From: Alistipes sp.
GTDB lineage: Bacteria > Bacteroidota > Bacteroidia > Bacteroidales > Rikenellaceae
Length of the DNA stretch: 64,000 nt
Reading direction: 5' to 3'
NCBI GenBank assembly: GCA_017520545.1
Contig: JAFXFM010000004.1
Span: 1-64,000 of the forward strand
A model generated the notes under the pieces. That model made no database searches and had not been told where the DNA came from. It worked only from the letters and a program-made list of their open reading frames with translations. Shown here piece after piece: positions 26,622 to 35,648 of the stretch. Made by a program: the position numbers and the translations under genes. Position 1 is the stretch's first letter; the number at the start of each line of letters is the position of its first letter.

Positions 26622-26653
26622 TAAGGGTTGCCCTGCGGGACAACCCTTATTTT
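26622..26653 (+). terminator. Terminator of galK
   Basis: Stem TAAGGGTTG/CAACCCTTA with a 10-nt loop, followed by TTTTAT. The following gene is convergent. Confidence 0.75.
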
Positions 26654-26672
26654 ATGCTCTAAAACTCATTGA

Positions 26673-27569
26673 TTACTCCTCGAATACGCCCTTCGAGATG
26701 CCGTTGCGCATACGCATCAGCCACTTCGCCTTTTGAGGGCGGAAGGTCAATGCGTAGAATATGGCGAGCAACATAGTGTAACGACGCTTTGCATTCTCGT
26801 CGTCGAACAGCTCCTCTACGGTGTCGAACTTTTCGGCACGAAGACGCTTGCTGACACCTACACCATAAGATAACTTATCGAAATACTCGGGTGAAAGTTT
26901 ATACTCGGCAATATGGTGATATGCTATGGCGTGCGGAGTGTAGAATACTCGTTCACCAAGGTCGCGAATACGCTTGAACAGATCATTCTCCTCACCTCCG
27001 AACAAATCGCTACCCTTGCGACCGAGGTTTGTATCGAAGTTACCATAAAGGCGGAAAACCTCACGATTGAACGCCATATTTCCACCCGTCGGGGTGATTT
27101 TGCTGCTCATTGTGATAATCTCATTGCCCAAGTCGAGCGGATTGGCGATCATCTTCTCGGTATAGTGCGACATCCACTTCGGACGAGCCGTGTCGTAGCA
27201 CACCTTCAATGCACCTGCGCCAACAAATGCACCGTGGTTACGGAAGAGGTCGAGGTATGCCGATACGAAGCCCTCATTGATGGTTTCGTCGTCATCAATA
27301 AATACCAAAACCTGACCCTTCGACTCCACGATACCACGATTACGCGCGTAGGATAGACCCTGCTGCGGCTCATCTACCAAGCGGATATTCAGATCGGGGT
27401 TCTGCTTTGCAAATTCGGCGACACGCTCCGCCGTATCGTCGGTGGAGTTATTGTTCACAATCACGCACTCCCACACCTTTTTGTCGGCGTCCTGCTTGGC
27501 AACCGAGGCGAGTGTACGCATTAACGATTCAGCATTATCGTATGTTGATATAATAATTGACAATTCCAT
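26673..27569 (-). CDS. Family 2 glycosyltransferase
   Basis: A 298-aa GT-A fold enzyme. It starts MELSIIISTYDNAESL (nucleotide-sugar binding strand), has the metal-binding VLVFIDDDETINEGFV, and QGLSYARNRGI between them. The ED/GGEENDLFKRI segment lies near 210. It would transfer a sugar to a surface glycan or lipid; donor and acceptor are unknown. The ATG at 27569 is chosen because the family starts with this strand and a -7 box sits 4 nt upstream. A longer frame up to 27635 crosses the promoter. Confidence 0.88.
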   Translation of the reverse strand: MELSIIISTYDNAESLMRTLASVAKQDADKKVWECVIVNNNSTDDTAERVAEFAKQNPDLNIRLVDEPQQGLSYARNRGIVESKGQVLVFIDDDETINEGFVSAYLDLFRNHGAFVGAGALKVCYDTARPKWMSHYTEKMIANPLDLGNEIITMSSKITPTGGNMAFNREVFRLYGNFDTNLGRKGSDLFGGEENDLFKRIRDLGERVFYTPHAIAYHHIAEYKLSPEYFDKLSYGVGVSKRLRAEKFDTVEELFDDENAKRRYTMLLAIFYALTFRPQKAKWLMRMRNGISKGVFEE

Positions 27570-27573
27570 AGCA

Positions 27574-27581
27574 CAAAGATA
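27574..27581 (-). promoter_or_regulatory. -7 box TATCTTTG four bases before the glycosyltransferase ATG
   Basis: The minus strand reads TATCTTTG-TGCT-ATG. This spacing puts transcription start at the start codon. Confidence 0.6.
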
Positions 27582-27648
27582 GTGTTTTTTTATCATATTA
27601 TTCGCGACTTGGCTGAAATTATTTACAACACACACCCAAACCGAAGCG

Positions 27649-28551
27649 CTACCCTACTGCCGCCGTATCGCAAGCATTCGACAGAGGCGAGGAGCACTTG
27701 CGTCGAAACGATGCAGGAGTCTCTTTGTATCTTTGACGAAACAACTTTATAAAGTGCGAGATGTTGGCAAATGCACACTCCACGCCAATCTCCGATACGG
27801 TGCGCGAGGTCGATACAAGCATTATCTTCGCCCTATCGAGTCGTTGCTCCACAATCCAATGATGTGGTGAGGCGCGGAAAAGTCGCCTAAACTCCTTCTT
27901 GAACGAAGTGAGTGAACGATTTGTCAGTTCAGCCAATGTTTCGACAGATATATCATTGAAGATATTATCGTAGATAACACTTATAAACTGACCCGACTCG
28001 GTATCCGCCGAGCGCAATATCTTACGCCTGATGCAACCGTCCTCCTCGGATAGAAGAAGATATATCAGTTCATTCAACTTTATGCGCTGTCCTATATCGT
28101 TGTGAAGCAAGCCCGAACTGCGCAGCGACAGATCGATACTCACAAAGAAGTTGCGCAATGGTGCAGACGACGCCATATTCGCAAAGTTTCGCGACATACA
28201 TCGTGTACAGGAGTGGTGCGAGGAGAAGGAGAGTCCGTAGTTGATATTCAACCCGAAGATAACCTGCTGTAAACACTGCGCCGAGAGATAGAACGTTATC
28301 TGCTCGAAACGACCATTCGCACCCACGATATTCTCCTCGTAGTGGAAACCTATGTCGAGAATAAACACACTACCCTCCTCTATGGAGTAGGAGTAGTCGT
28401 TGCAGTAGATGTACTTCGTACCTGAGAGTACATAGCCAATGGCTATTCGAGATAGCGAGAGGGAGCGTACTCCCGAATTTTCACGTTCCGTGATTTTTAC
28501 AATGTCGGACATAGACGCCGGCGACAGAGAGTTGTTGGTTTTGCCATTCAT
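27649..28551 (-). CDS. AraC-family transcriptional regulator
   Basis: A 300-aa regulator. The N-terminal half (about 20-170) is a cupin-like sensor domain (IEEGSVFILDIGFHYEENIV). The C-terminal 100 residues hold the two helix-turn-helix motifs of AraC: SVETLAELTNRSLTSFKKEF and VSEIGVECAFANISHFIKLF. It resembles Bacteroidota regulators with DUF6597-like or cupin sensors. The start at 28551 avoids an N-terminal extension through the promoter. It is divergent from tsaE; its targets are unknown. Confidence 0.9.
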   Translation of the reverse strand: MNGKTNNSLSPASMSDIVKITERENSGVRSLSLSRIAIGYVLSGTKYIYCNDYSYSIEEGSVFILDIGFHYEENIVGANGRFEQITFYLSAQCLQQVIFGLNINYGLSFSSHHSCTRCMSRNFANMASSAPLRNFFVSIDLSLRSSGLLHNDIGQRIKLNELIYLLLSEEDGCIRRKILRSADTESGQFISVIYDNIFNDISVETLAELTNRSLTSFKKEFRRLFRASPHHWIVEQRLDRAKIMLVSTSRTVSEIGVECAFANISHFIKLFRQRYKETPASFRRKCSSPLSNACDTAAVG

Positions 28552-28612
28552 AGTTAATTTATGTAAAAGTTGTAAATTTGTTGTAACTCGTCGTGCTGCG
28601 ACTGTTGCGACA

Positions 28613-28620
28613 CAAATGTA
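28613..28620 (-). promoter_or_regulatory. -7 box TACATTTG of the AraC-family gene
   Basis: Matches TAnnTTTG on the minus strand, about 61 nt upstream of the start at 28551. Confidence 0.5.
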
Positions 28621-28746
28621 TTCTATTGATAGCATTAAATTGGATTTTGCCGTCTTATCCCTGCAAAATTGCGCCTAAACGGGTCATAAATCGGCAAAGT
28701 GCCTCAATTTTTGCCCAAAAAGATGGGTGTTGTAAAATTCTTTTAT

Positions 28747-28754
28747 TATATTTG
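28747..28754 (+). promoter_or_regulatory. -7 box TATATTTG of tsaE
   Basis: Matches TAnnTTTG with a leader of about 15-20 nt to the ATG at 28775. Confidence 0.6.
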
Positions 28755-28774
28755 CGTTACCAAGATTTGTTTGA

Positions 28775-29194
28775 ATGAAAGAGATAGAAATTGACTCTCT
28801 TGACGGGTTGAAAGAGGTAGCCGAAGAGGTTATAAATGGGTTGAACGGACGCAATGTTGTTGCGTTTTGTGGTGCTATGGGCGCGGGTAAGACCACGCTT
28901 ATAAGTGCCATTATGGAGTATCTCGGCTCACACGACACTGTAACGAGCCCCACCTTCGCACTCGTAAATCAGTATAATACGGCAAACGACGAAGCGGTCT
29001 ACCACTTCGATTTCTACCGCATAAACCGCATCGAGGAGGTCTTCGATATGGGTTACGAAGAGTATTTCTATTCAGGAGATTTGTGTCTTATCGAGTGGCC
29101 CGAACTGATTGAGGAGCTACTACCGGAAGATGCTATGGTAGTGAGGATAGAGGTTCTCTCCCCTACCGAAAGAAGATTTACGATAGAGAACTGA
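28775..29194 (+). CDS. tsaE: tRNA threonylcarbamoyladenosine biosynthesis ATPase TsaE
   Basis: A 139-aa P-loop protein required with TsaB and TsaD for t6A37 modification of ANN-decoding tRNAs. Walker A is GAMGAGKTTLISAI, the switch-like TVTSPTFALVNQY follows, then HFDFYRI and CLIEWPELIEELLP. The length is typical. Monocistronic, ending at a strong terminator. Confidence 0.94.
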   Translation: MKEIEIDSLDGLKEVAEEVINGLNGRNVVAFCGAMGAGKTTLISAIMEYLGSHDTVTSPTFALVNQYNTANDEAVYHFDFYRINRIEEVFDMGYEEYFYSGDLCLIEWPELIEELLPEDAMVVRIEVLSPTERRFTIEN

Positions 29195-29234
29195 GCGCAT
29201 AAGGCGTGAGATGTGGTGCATCACAAAAGAAGAG

Positions 29235-29275
29235 TCCTCGGGATAGTACATAACGTACAGCCCGAGGATTTTTTG
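29235..29275 (+). terminator. Terminator of tsaE, with conserved central sequence
   Basis: Stem TCCTCGGG/CCCGAGGA is followed by TTTTTTG. The enclosed 18 nt contain GTAC twice. The same central sequence and the preceding TGTGGTGCATCACAAAAGAA occur again at 29454-29518 with a different but still complementary outer stem. Confidence 0.85.
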
Positions 29276-29337
29276 CTTTTAGCCACTACCTTTCATTACA
29301 CTAACGCAATAACAATGATTATGGGCGAGGGAATTTT

Positions 29338-29432
29338 TTGACAAACAAGAAACCCGATGCGCAGCATACTTGTCGTATGTGAGCAATCGGGTTATCGATG
29401 AGCGACTCAAAAAGAGTCAATTAGAACTCTTT
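29338..29432. repeat. Palindromic interspersed element, divergent copy G
   Basis: AACCCGAT ... GCATAC-TTGTC-GTATG-TGAG ... ATCGGGTT forms a closed stem, with the right end AAAAAGAGTCAATTAGAAC. The inner stem CATAC/GTATG is a third complementary version of the family stem. It lies between the two terminators in the tsaE-fba gap. Confidence 0.65.
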
Positions 29433-29474
29433 AATTTCTCGTCAGAAGACGCGAGGTGTGGTGCATCACAAAAG

Positions 29475-29518
29475 AAACACCTTCGGGATAGTACAAAACG
29501 TACAGCCCGAAGGTGTTT
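29475..29518 (-). terminator. Terminator of the aldolase gene, second copy of the covarying hairpin
   Basis: Perfect 13-bp stem AAACACCTTCGGG/CCCGAAGGTGTTT with the same inner GATAGTACA and ACGTACAG as the tsaE terminator. On the minus strand TTTCTTTT follows, fitting termination of fba. Confidence 0.8.
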
Positions 29519-29560
29519 ACTTTTAGGGATGTGCCGCAGATTGCGGCTTATCACAAGAAA

Positions 29561-30562
29561 TTATTCTGCCTTGCCGTCAGAACCAAGCACATTCTTAATC
29601 TTGTGAATGTACTGCTTCTTCATATTCTCACGAGCAGGACCGAGGTACTTACGAGGGTCGAACTCTGCCGGTTTGGTAGCGAATACCTCGCGGATAGCTG
29701 CGGTCATTGCAAGACGTGAGTCAGAGTCGATGTTAATCTTGCAAACTGCGCTCTTCGCTGCCTTGCGGAGCTGCTCCTCAGGAATACCAACAGCAGCCTG
29801 CAATGCTCCACCATACTTGTTGATAGTCTCAACCTCCTCCTGTGGTACCGACGACGAGCCGTGAAGTACGATAGGGAAGCCAGGAAGCTCCTTCTCGATA
29901 GCTGCAAGAATGTCGAATGCCAATGGCGGTGGTACAAGGCGACCTGTCTGAGGGTCCTTAGTACACTGCTCCGGAGTGAACTTGTAAGCACCGTGCGAAG
30001 TACCAATCGAGATAGCCAACGAATCAACACCGGTCTTGGTTACGAAATCTACAACCTCCTCAGGCTTTGTGTAGTGGCTCTCCTCAGCCTCTACCTCGTC
30101 CTCAACACCTGCCAATACGCCGAGCTCACCCTCAACGGTTACGCCGTACTGGTGTGCATACTCTACAACCTTCTTTGTGAGAGCTACGTTCTCATCGTAT
30201 GGAAGGTGCGAACCGTCGATCATAACCGACGAGAAGCCCATATCTACGCACGACTTGCAAGTCTCGAACGAATCACCGTGGTCGAGGTGAAGAACAATCT
30301 GTGGGTTAGCCCAACCGAGCTCCTTTGCATACTCAACAGCACCCTCTGCCATATAGCGGAGAAGAGTCTGGTTAGCATAGTTACGAGCACCCTTCGATAC
30401 CTGAAGAATAACAGGCGACTTGGTCTCTGCCGAAGCCATAATAATTGCCTGCAACTGCTCCATGTTGTTGAAGTTGAACGCAGGGATAGCGTAGCCACCC
30501 TCAACTGCCTTTGCGAACATCTCCTTGGTGTTCACAAGTCCCAATTCCTTGTACGAAATCAT
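29561..30562 (-). CDS. Class II fructose-bisphosphate aldolase
   Basis: A 333-aa zinc-dependent glycolytic/gluconeogenic enzyme interconverting fructose 1,6-bisphosphate and triose phosphates. Zinc ligands and catalytic residues lie in VLHLDHGDSFETCKSCVDMG and GTSHGAYKF, with VMIDGSHLPYDENVALT between, and FPIVLHGSSSVPQEEVE near residue 240. The length and motifs fit the FbaA group. Monocistronic with a clear promoter and terminator. Confidence 0.95.
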   Translation of the reverse strand: MISYKELGLVNTKEMFAKAVEGGYAIPAFNFNNMEQLQAIIMASAETKSPVILQVSKGARNYANQTLLRYMAEGAVEYAKELGWANPQIVLHLDHGDSFETCKSCVDMGFSSVMIDGSHLPYDENVALTKKVVEYAHQYGVTVEGELGVLAGVEDEVEAEESHYTKPEEVVDFVTKTGVDSLAISIGTSHGAYKFTPEQCTKDPQTGRLVPPPLAFDILAAIEKELPGFPIVLHGSSSVPQEEVETINKYGGALQAAVGIPEEQLRKAAKSAVCKINIDSDSRLAMTAAIREVFATKPAEFDPRKYLGPARENMKKQYIHKIKNVLGSDGKAE

Positions 30563-30615
30563 AGTTGTTTTTGTTTTATATTTGTGAAATAAAGTTTGTT
30601 ATCTGTTTAACAGCA

Positions 30616-30623
30616 CAAAAGTA
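30616..30623 (-). promoter_or_regulatory. -7 box TACTTTTG of the aldolase gene
   Basis: Matches TAnnTTTG on the minus strand, with a leader of about 50 nt. Confidence 0.6.
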
Positions 30624-30645
30624 CTATTTTTTTTTGAAAAATAGT

Positions 30646-31953
30646 CTAAAAAAGCAAATTATATACAAAGGTAGTAGCAATCAACAACGGCGCTACCCAT
30701 TTCAGCAGAAATACCAACACCCCAAAGAGAGGCGCACGCAACGTTCCGTCGTTGGTGATTTCTCGCCTAAAAATTGCTCTATCGAGGTACCAGCCTGCAA
30801 AGATGCAGGTCAGCAAACCGCCGAGTGGCATCAGCACATTGGCGGTAAATCTATCGAAGAGGTCGAAGCACTCGTTCGACAACAGACACATTATCGACGC
30901 CACAACCGCAATAGCGGTAGAGACCAATGCACTCATACGTCGCGAGAGATTGTGGTGCTCTTGGAAGTACTCGGTTATAACCTCGTGGAATGTTATGGTT
31001 GAGGTGAGCGCTGCCAAGGCTATAAGTAGGAAGAATATAGCTGACCAGAACTGCGGCATCGACATACTTTTGAAGACAAATGGTAGCGTTTCGAATATAA
31101 GAGTCGGACCCTGCGAAGGCTCCAAGCCCTCAACGCTGAACACTGCCGGAAATATCACCATACCCGACAACACCGCCACAAGGAAGGTCATCATCGATGC
31201 CGACCACGCCGTAGTCGAGAGATTTGTCCCCTTTTTGAAATAGGAGGAGAAGGTTATCAGACAGCCCAAGCCTATCGAGAGCGAGAAGAATGCCTGACCT
31301 ATGGCGCTGATGATAGTCTGCATTGTAAACGCCTTCTTGAAGTCGGGCATAAAGAAAAATTCGTAACCCTCACGCGCTCCGGGCATCATAGCCGAACGCA
31401 CCGCAATAACGAGCAAAATAACGAAAAGTATAGGCATAACCAACTCTGCCGTGCGCTCCAATCCCTTACGCACACCTCGCGCCACTACGATATGCGTAGC
31501 AACAATAAAGAGCATTGTACAGAGCGGCTCCCTCCACGAACTTGTGAAGTTCTCGAAGATGGAGTGAAACTCCTCGCCCGAATAGAGTGTTCCGTCGATT
31601 GATGCCACAAAATAGTAGAGCGACCAACCCGCAACAATGTAGTAGAAACCCGAAATTAGCGTTGATACGATAATACTGTTATAGCCCAACGGCTTCCACC
31701 ACTTCGAGAATTGCGCATAAGCCTTTACCGGACCTTTACGGGTGTAGGTACCTATAGCAAACTCCGACAGCATAACCGGAATACCGAGTATCAGCACGCA
31801 GAGAAAATAGAGCAGTACAAATGCTCCGCCACCATTTTCGCCCGCAATATATGGAAAACGCCAGATGCTACCCAAGCCTATCGCACTGCCTGCCGCAACC
31901 AATACCGCACCTATCTTGCTACCAAAAGAGTCATTATTACCCTGCTCTCCCAT
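30646..31953 (-). CDS. Neurotransmitter:sodium symporter (NSS/SNF) family transporter
   Basis: A 435-aa inner-membrane transporter with about 11-12 hydrophobic segments that uses sodium to import amino acids or related compounds. The first helix has the family sodium/substrate motif VLVAAGSAIGLGSIWRFPYI followed by NGGGAFVLLYFL. Helix 6-8 sequences such as AIGQAFFSLSIGLGCLITF are typical. The length is at the short end for bacterial members, which often have 11 helices. The substrate is not predictable. It lies between fba and folB, in an apparently separate unit. Confidence 0.92.
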   Translation of the reverse strand: MGEQGNNDSFGSKIGAVLVAAGSAIGLGSIWRFPYIAGENGGGAFVLLYFLCVLILGIPVMLSEFAIGTYTRKGPVKAYAQFSKWWKPLGYNSIIVSTLISGFYYIVAGWSLYYFVASIDGTLYSGEEFHSIFENFTSSWREPLCTMLFIVATHIVVARGVRKGLERTAELVMPILFVILLVIAVRSAMMPGAREGYEFFFMPDFKKAFTMQTIISAIGQAFFSLSIGLGCLITFSSYFKKGTNLSTTAWSASMMTFLVAVLSGMVIFPAVFSVEGLEPSQGPTLIFETLPFVFKSMSMPQFWSAIFFLLIALAALTSTITFHEVITEYFQEHHNLSRRMSALVSTAIAVVASIMCLLSNECFDLFDRFTANVLMPLGGLLTCIFAGWYLDRAIFRREITNDGTLRAPLFGVLVFLLKWVAPLLIATTFVYNLLF

Positions 31954-32013
31954 ACAAACCTAACCTTTCACTCTCCTTGCAGAGAACTTTTGCTATCAGC
32001 TCTTGGCCATTAG

Positions 32014-32382
32014 CTAATTTTGACCTCTCAAAATCACACTTACTCTCGCCACCTTACCTCCGAGGGGAGGGGCGATTTTTGTTACCCTGCACTCCGTTTC
32101 GCAAATCTGCGGAAAGCGAAGATGCAGAGCATCTATGATATTCTTTGCTACGCGTTCTATGGTGCACTGTGTGCGTTGCATCTGCTCGCGCACAACCTCA
32201 TAGACCGTCAGGTAATTCACCGCCTTCGTAACGTCGTCGTCCTCGGCAACAGTTCCCAGTTCTGTTGTTATGCGCAACGACACCTCGAAGTGGCTTCCCG
32301 TCTGCTGTTCCAACTCGTAGCAACCGTGAAAGGCTTGGAAATCCAAGCCTTCCAACTCTATTGTATATCTCTCGGCAACCAC
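32014..32382 (-). CDS. folB: Dihydroneopterin aldolase
   Basis: A 122-aa folate-pathway enzyme that cleaves dihydroneopterin to hydroxymethyl-dihydropterin. FQAFHGCYELEQQTGSHFEV at the start and YLTVYEVVREQM in the middle are family motifs, with TIERVAKNIIDALH following. The start appears to be GTG at 32382, immediately after the tyrS stop, so translation is probably coupled. Confidence 0.9.
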   Translation of the reverse strand: MVAERYTIELEGLDFQAFHGCYELEQQTGSHFEVSLRITTELGTVAEDDDVTKAVNYLTVYEVVREQMQRTQCTIERVAKNIIDALHLRFPQICETECRVTKIAPPLGGKVARVSVILRGQN

Positions 32383-33681
32383 CTACTCAACAATTACGAG
32401 ATAGTAATTCTTCTTTCCGCGCTGTACCAAGATGTACTTCTCGGCAATCAAATCCTCGGCAGTAACTACACGCTGAATATCCGTTACCTTCTCCTTGTTG
32501 AGCGACACGCCACCGCCCTGAATCATCTTGCGGCACTCGCCCTTCGATGGAAAAATCGACGACTTCTCGGCACAGAGGTCGATGAACGAGCAACCCAGCT
32601 CCTCTTTCGACACCTTAAACTGCGGCACACCGTCGAACACCTGCAACAAGGTCTGCTCATCGAGGCGATGCAGCGCCTCCGAGGTCGATTGTCCAAAGAG
32701 AATCTGCGAAGCCTCAACTGCCTTCTCGTACTCCTCGCGCGAGTGAATCATCGTGGTAATCTCCTCTGCCAAACGCTTCTGCAAGAGGCGCAAATGCGGA
32801 GCCTCGTCGTGCTCTGCAATCAGCCCCTCGATAGTCGCGCGGTCGAGCAAAGTAAATATCTTAATGTAACGCTTTGCATCGTCGTCGCTTACATTCAACC
32901 AGAACTGATAGAACTTATAAGGCGAAGTGTAGCGGGCATCGAGCCATACGTTACCACTCTCGGTCTTTCCAAACTTCGTACCATCGGCCTTGGTGATGAG
33001 TGGGCAGGTGATTGCAAACGCCTCAGCCTCCGAGCCGAGTTTACGACGAATAAGTTCGGTACCTGTGGTGATGTTACCCCATTGGTCCGCGCCACCCAAC
33101 TGCAACTTACAGTTCATCGTCTGATAGAGGTGCAAGAAGTCGTATCCCTGCAACAACTGATATGTAAACTCGGTGAACGACATACCATCACCCTCGCCAT
33201 TAAAGCGTTTCTTCACCGAATCCTTTGCCATCATATAGTTTACGGTGATGCTCTTGCCAATTTCACGTGCGAAGTCGAGGAACGAGAACTCCTTCATCCA
33301 GTCGTAGTTGTTCACCATAACGGCAGCATTCTCGGCGTCCGAGTCGAAGTCGATAAGGCGAGCCAGCTGAGCCTTGATAGCCTCCTGATTGTGGCGCAGA
33401 GCCTCCTCATTCAAGAGGTTACGCTCCTGCGACTTGCCCGATGGGTCGCCAATCATACCGGTAGCACCTCCAACCAGAGCTATTGGACGGTGTCCGCACA
33501 TCTGCAAGTGTTTCAATATCATTACGCCAACCAAATGACCAATGTGCAACGAGTCTGCCGTAGGGTCAATACCAAGATAAGCGGTTGTCATCTCCTTTGC
33601 GAGTTGCTCCTCGGCTCCCGGCATAATCGTATGAATCATACCGCGCCATTGCAACTCCTCAACAAAATTCTTTCTTCCCAT
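32383..33681 (-). CDS. tyrS: Tyrosyl-tRNA synthetase
   Basis: A 432-aa class I synthetase. The HIGH motif is in [14 protein letters not shown], the tyrosine-site [12 protein letters not shown] lies near 200, the KMSKS equivalent is KFGKTESGN, and an S4-like RNA-binding domain is at the C-terminus ([12 protein letters not shown]). It is flanked by dnaX (32-bp gap) upstream and folB immediately downstream on the same strand. Confidence 0.96.
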   Translation of the reverse strand: MGRKNFVEELQWRGMIHTIMPGAEEQLAKEMTTAYLGIDPTADSLHIGHLVGVMILKHLQMCGHRPIALVGGATGMIGDPSGKSQERNLLNEEALRHNQEAIKAQLARLIDFDSDAENAAVMVNNYDWMKEFSFLDFAREIGKSITVNYMMAKDSVKKRFNGEGDGMSFTEFTYQLLQGYDFLHLYQTMNCKLQLGGADQWGNITTGTELIRRKLGSEAEAFAITCPLITKADGTKFGKTESGNVWLDARYTSPYKFYQFWLNVSDDDAKRYIKIFTLLDRATIEGLIAEHDEAPHLRLLQKRLAEEITTMIHSREEYEKAVEASQILFGQSTSEALHRLDEQTLLQVFDGVPQFKVSKEELGCSFIDLCAEKSSIFPSKGECRKMIQGGGVSLNKEKVTDIQRVVTAEDLIAEKYILVQRGKKNYYLVIVE

Positions 33682-33713
33682 TTTTATATATTTTTTGTCT
33701 TATTTTTACACTG

Positions 33714-35564
33714 CTACTCAAAATCCATATCAAGCGCCTTCTGCATATAGGCGAGTTCGGGGGCTACCTTGCAAATATGTTCGATACGGTCTTCGAGTTT
33801 GATAGGTTTTAATTTGAAATCCATCTCCTTAATCTCGATGTGCATATCGAGCGAGCCCTTAACCCCTGCAACTTCGGCAATAGTGGTCAAAATATCGTAT
33901 CGTTCGCCCAGAAGTTCATCGCGCAAACCCTCCGACGGCACTGCTAACTTCACCTCATTACCCTCAAATTCGATAGACTCGAATGCCGAGACATAACGAG
34001 GTCTATCCGAACACATTCGCGCTACAATCTGCTCTTTTGCACGACTCATCTTCTCCTCGCTGGCGGGGTCTATAACGATGTGGGCACTCTTTCCCTCCAC
34101 ATCAACCGGATTCGACACCTTATTGAGCAACGAGGTCAAAGAGTCGCCAAGCATCTTCGGTTTTGCCTCAGTTGCAGGCTTTGCTTCGACAGTCGGCTTC
34201 ACTTCGACAGTCGGTGTAGGCTTTGCTACGACTGTCGGTGCAGGTGTAGCCTCGGCAGCCACCTTTGGCTCCGGTTGTTTCTCGACAGCCGACTCAGGTT
34301 TAACGGTCGGCACCTGCTCCGATATTGGTTGAGGAGTTGGCGCAGGTGCTACCGTAGATTGCTCTACCTTTTGTGTCATAACAGGCTGCGGAGCTATTGT
34401 AGCCTGCGGTTTTGGTGCGTTCAAATCGGGCAACGGATAGTTAGCCTCGATGGGAGCGGTCAGTTCATTGTTTTTTTTTTGACCGAGCGTCGAAATTTTC
34501 ATCAACGTAAGTTCGACAAGGAGTCGTTGCGACGATGCCGTACGCAACTTCGAGTCTGCCTCAGTCAGGAGCGATATTGCTCCGAAGAGGAACGCCGGCT
34601 CGCAAACTGCCGCCTGCTGGCGATACTTTTCGAGCAACGAACCTGTATACTCTATCAACTTCACGGCAGGACCCTTCGCCACCAACAAGTCGCGGAAGTG
34701 CTGGTTCAAGCCGCCCATAAAAATCTGTCCCGAAAACCCCTTTGATAAGACCATATCATACTCCAACAGAGCATTCACATAGTCGCCACGAAGAAGCAAA
34801 TCGGTGAAACGGAAGTATGTTTCGTAGTCGAGAACGTTCAATGTTGCCGCCACCGCGTGATACTCCAACTTTGTACCGCAGAACGACACCGCCTTATCGA
34901 ACATCGACAACGCATCGCGCATACCGCCGTCCGCCTTTTGGGCGATAAGGTTGAGCGACTCATCGTCCGCCTCTACGCCCTCACTTTGGGCAATATATCG
35001 GAGATAGCCCACAGCATCCTCCACGCGGATACGGTTGAAGTCGTAAATTTGACAACGCGAGAGAATCGTTGGGATAATTTTATGTTTCTCGGTGGTTGCG
35101 AGGATGAATATAGCGTGCTGCGGTGGCTCCTCCAAGGTTTTCAGAAAGGCATTGAACGCCGCAGACGAAAGCATATGGACCTCATCGATAATGAAGACCG
35201 AGTATTGACCAATTTGCGGAAGCACTCGCACCTGCTCGATAAGGTTGCGGATATCCTCCACCGAGTTGTTCGACGCAGCGTCCAACTCGTGTATATTGAG
35301 TGAGCGATTCTCGTTGAACGAGCGACACGAATCGCACTCATCGCACGCTTCGGCACCTACCGGGTGCTGACAGTTAATCGCCTTGGCAAAGATACGAGCG
35401 CAGGTAGTCTTACCCACTCCACGAGGTCCGCAGAAGAGGTAGGCGTGCGCCAACTGACCACGCTCGATGGCATTCTTCAATGTCGAGGTGATATGATTCT
35501 GTCCCACCACACTTGCGAAGGTGGCAGGGCGATACTTTCGAGCAGATACTATAAACTTCTCCAT
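33714..35564 (-). CDS. dnaX: DNA polymerase III subunit gamma/tau
   Basis: A 616-aa clamp-loader ATPase. Walker A GPRGVGKTT is at 46-54, zinc-module cysteines at 65, 74, 77 and 80, DEVHMLS and the sensor LSRCQIYDF follow. Domain III ends near residue 362. A long Pro/Val/Glu/Lys-rich linker (about 375-470, repeated VEVKPTVEAKP-like units) leads to a C-terminal tau domain. Codons 362-365 (QKKN) lie on ten consecutive A residues; a slip of one base either way meets a stop within 2-4 codons, giving a product of about 366 aa equal to domains I-III. The ATG at 35564 matches the family start MEKFIVSARKYRP. Confidence 0.95.
   Translation of the reverse strand: MEKFIVSARKYRPATFASVVGQNHITSTLKNAIERGQLAHAYLFCGPRGVGKTTCARIFAKAINCQHPVGAEACDECDSCRSFNENRSLNIHELDAASNNSVEDIRNLIEQVRVLPQIGQYSVFIIDEVHMLSSAAFNAFLKTLEEPPQHAIFILATTEKHKIIPTILSRCQIYDFNRIRVEDAVGYLRYIAQSEGVEADDESLNLIAQKADGGMRDALSMFDKAVSFCGTKLEYHAVAATLNVLDYETYFRFTDLLLRGDYVNALLEYDMVLSKGFSGQIFMGGLNQHFRDLLVAKGPAVKLIEYTGSLLEKYRQQAAVCEPAFLFGAISLLTEADSKLRTASSQRLLVELTLMKISTLGQKKNNELTAPIEANYPLPDLNAPKPQATIAPQPVMTQKVEQSTVAPAPTPQPISEQVPTVKPESAVEKQPEPKVAAEATPAPTVVAKPTPTVEVKPTVEAKPATEAKPKMLGDSLTSLLNKVSNPVDVEGKSAHIVIDPASEEKMSRAKEQIVARMCSDRPRYVSAFESIEFEGNEVKLAVPSEGLRDELLGERYDILTTIAEVAGVKGSLDMHIEIKEMDFKLKPIKLEDRIEHICKVAPELAYMQKALDMDFE
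34471..34480 (-). other. A10 slippery homopolymer inside dnaX
   Basis: The coding strand reads C-A10-C in frame as CAA AAA AAA AAC. Adding one A gives AAA CAA TGA. Losing one gives ACA ATG AAC TGA. Both alternatives stop at once, just after domain III. This is the arrangement expected for transcriptional slippage or frameshifting that makes the short gamma subunit. Confidence 0.65.
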
Positions 35565-35572
35565 AATCGGCA

Positions 35573-35580
35573 CAAAGTTA
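35573..35580 (-). promoter_or_regulatory. -7 box TAACTTTG of dnaX
   Basis: Matches TAnnTTTG on the minus strand, 8 nt before the dnaX ATG, so the leader would be very short. Confidence 0.55.
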
Positions 35581-35602
35581 ATAAACTTTGTAGAACATTT
35601 GC

Positions 35603-35627
35603 CATTTTTCCGATAAAATGTCGCCTT
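35603..35627 (-). promoter_or_regulatory. Operator-like 25-bp motif upstream of dnaX
   Basis: Matches 24 of 25 bases with 36756-36780, upstream of the acyltransferase gene in the same orientation. The minus strand has GGCGACATTTTATCGG, a near copy of the palindromic GGCGACATTTTGTCGG. Confidence 0.5.
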
Positions 35628-35648
35628 CGCTCTCTTTTTTTTCTCTTG

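Noticed and set aside
29370-29606. 78-codon plus-strand ORF between tsaE and fba
   Set aside because: It runs through repeat element G, a terminator and the end of the aldolase gene; no coding features.
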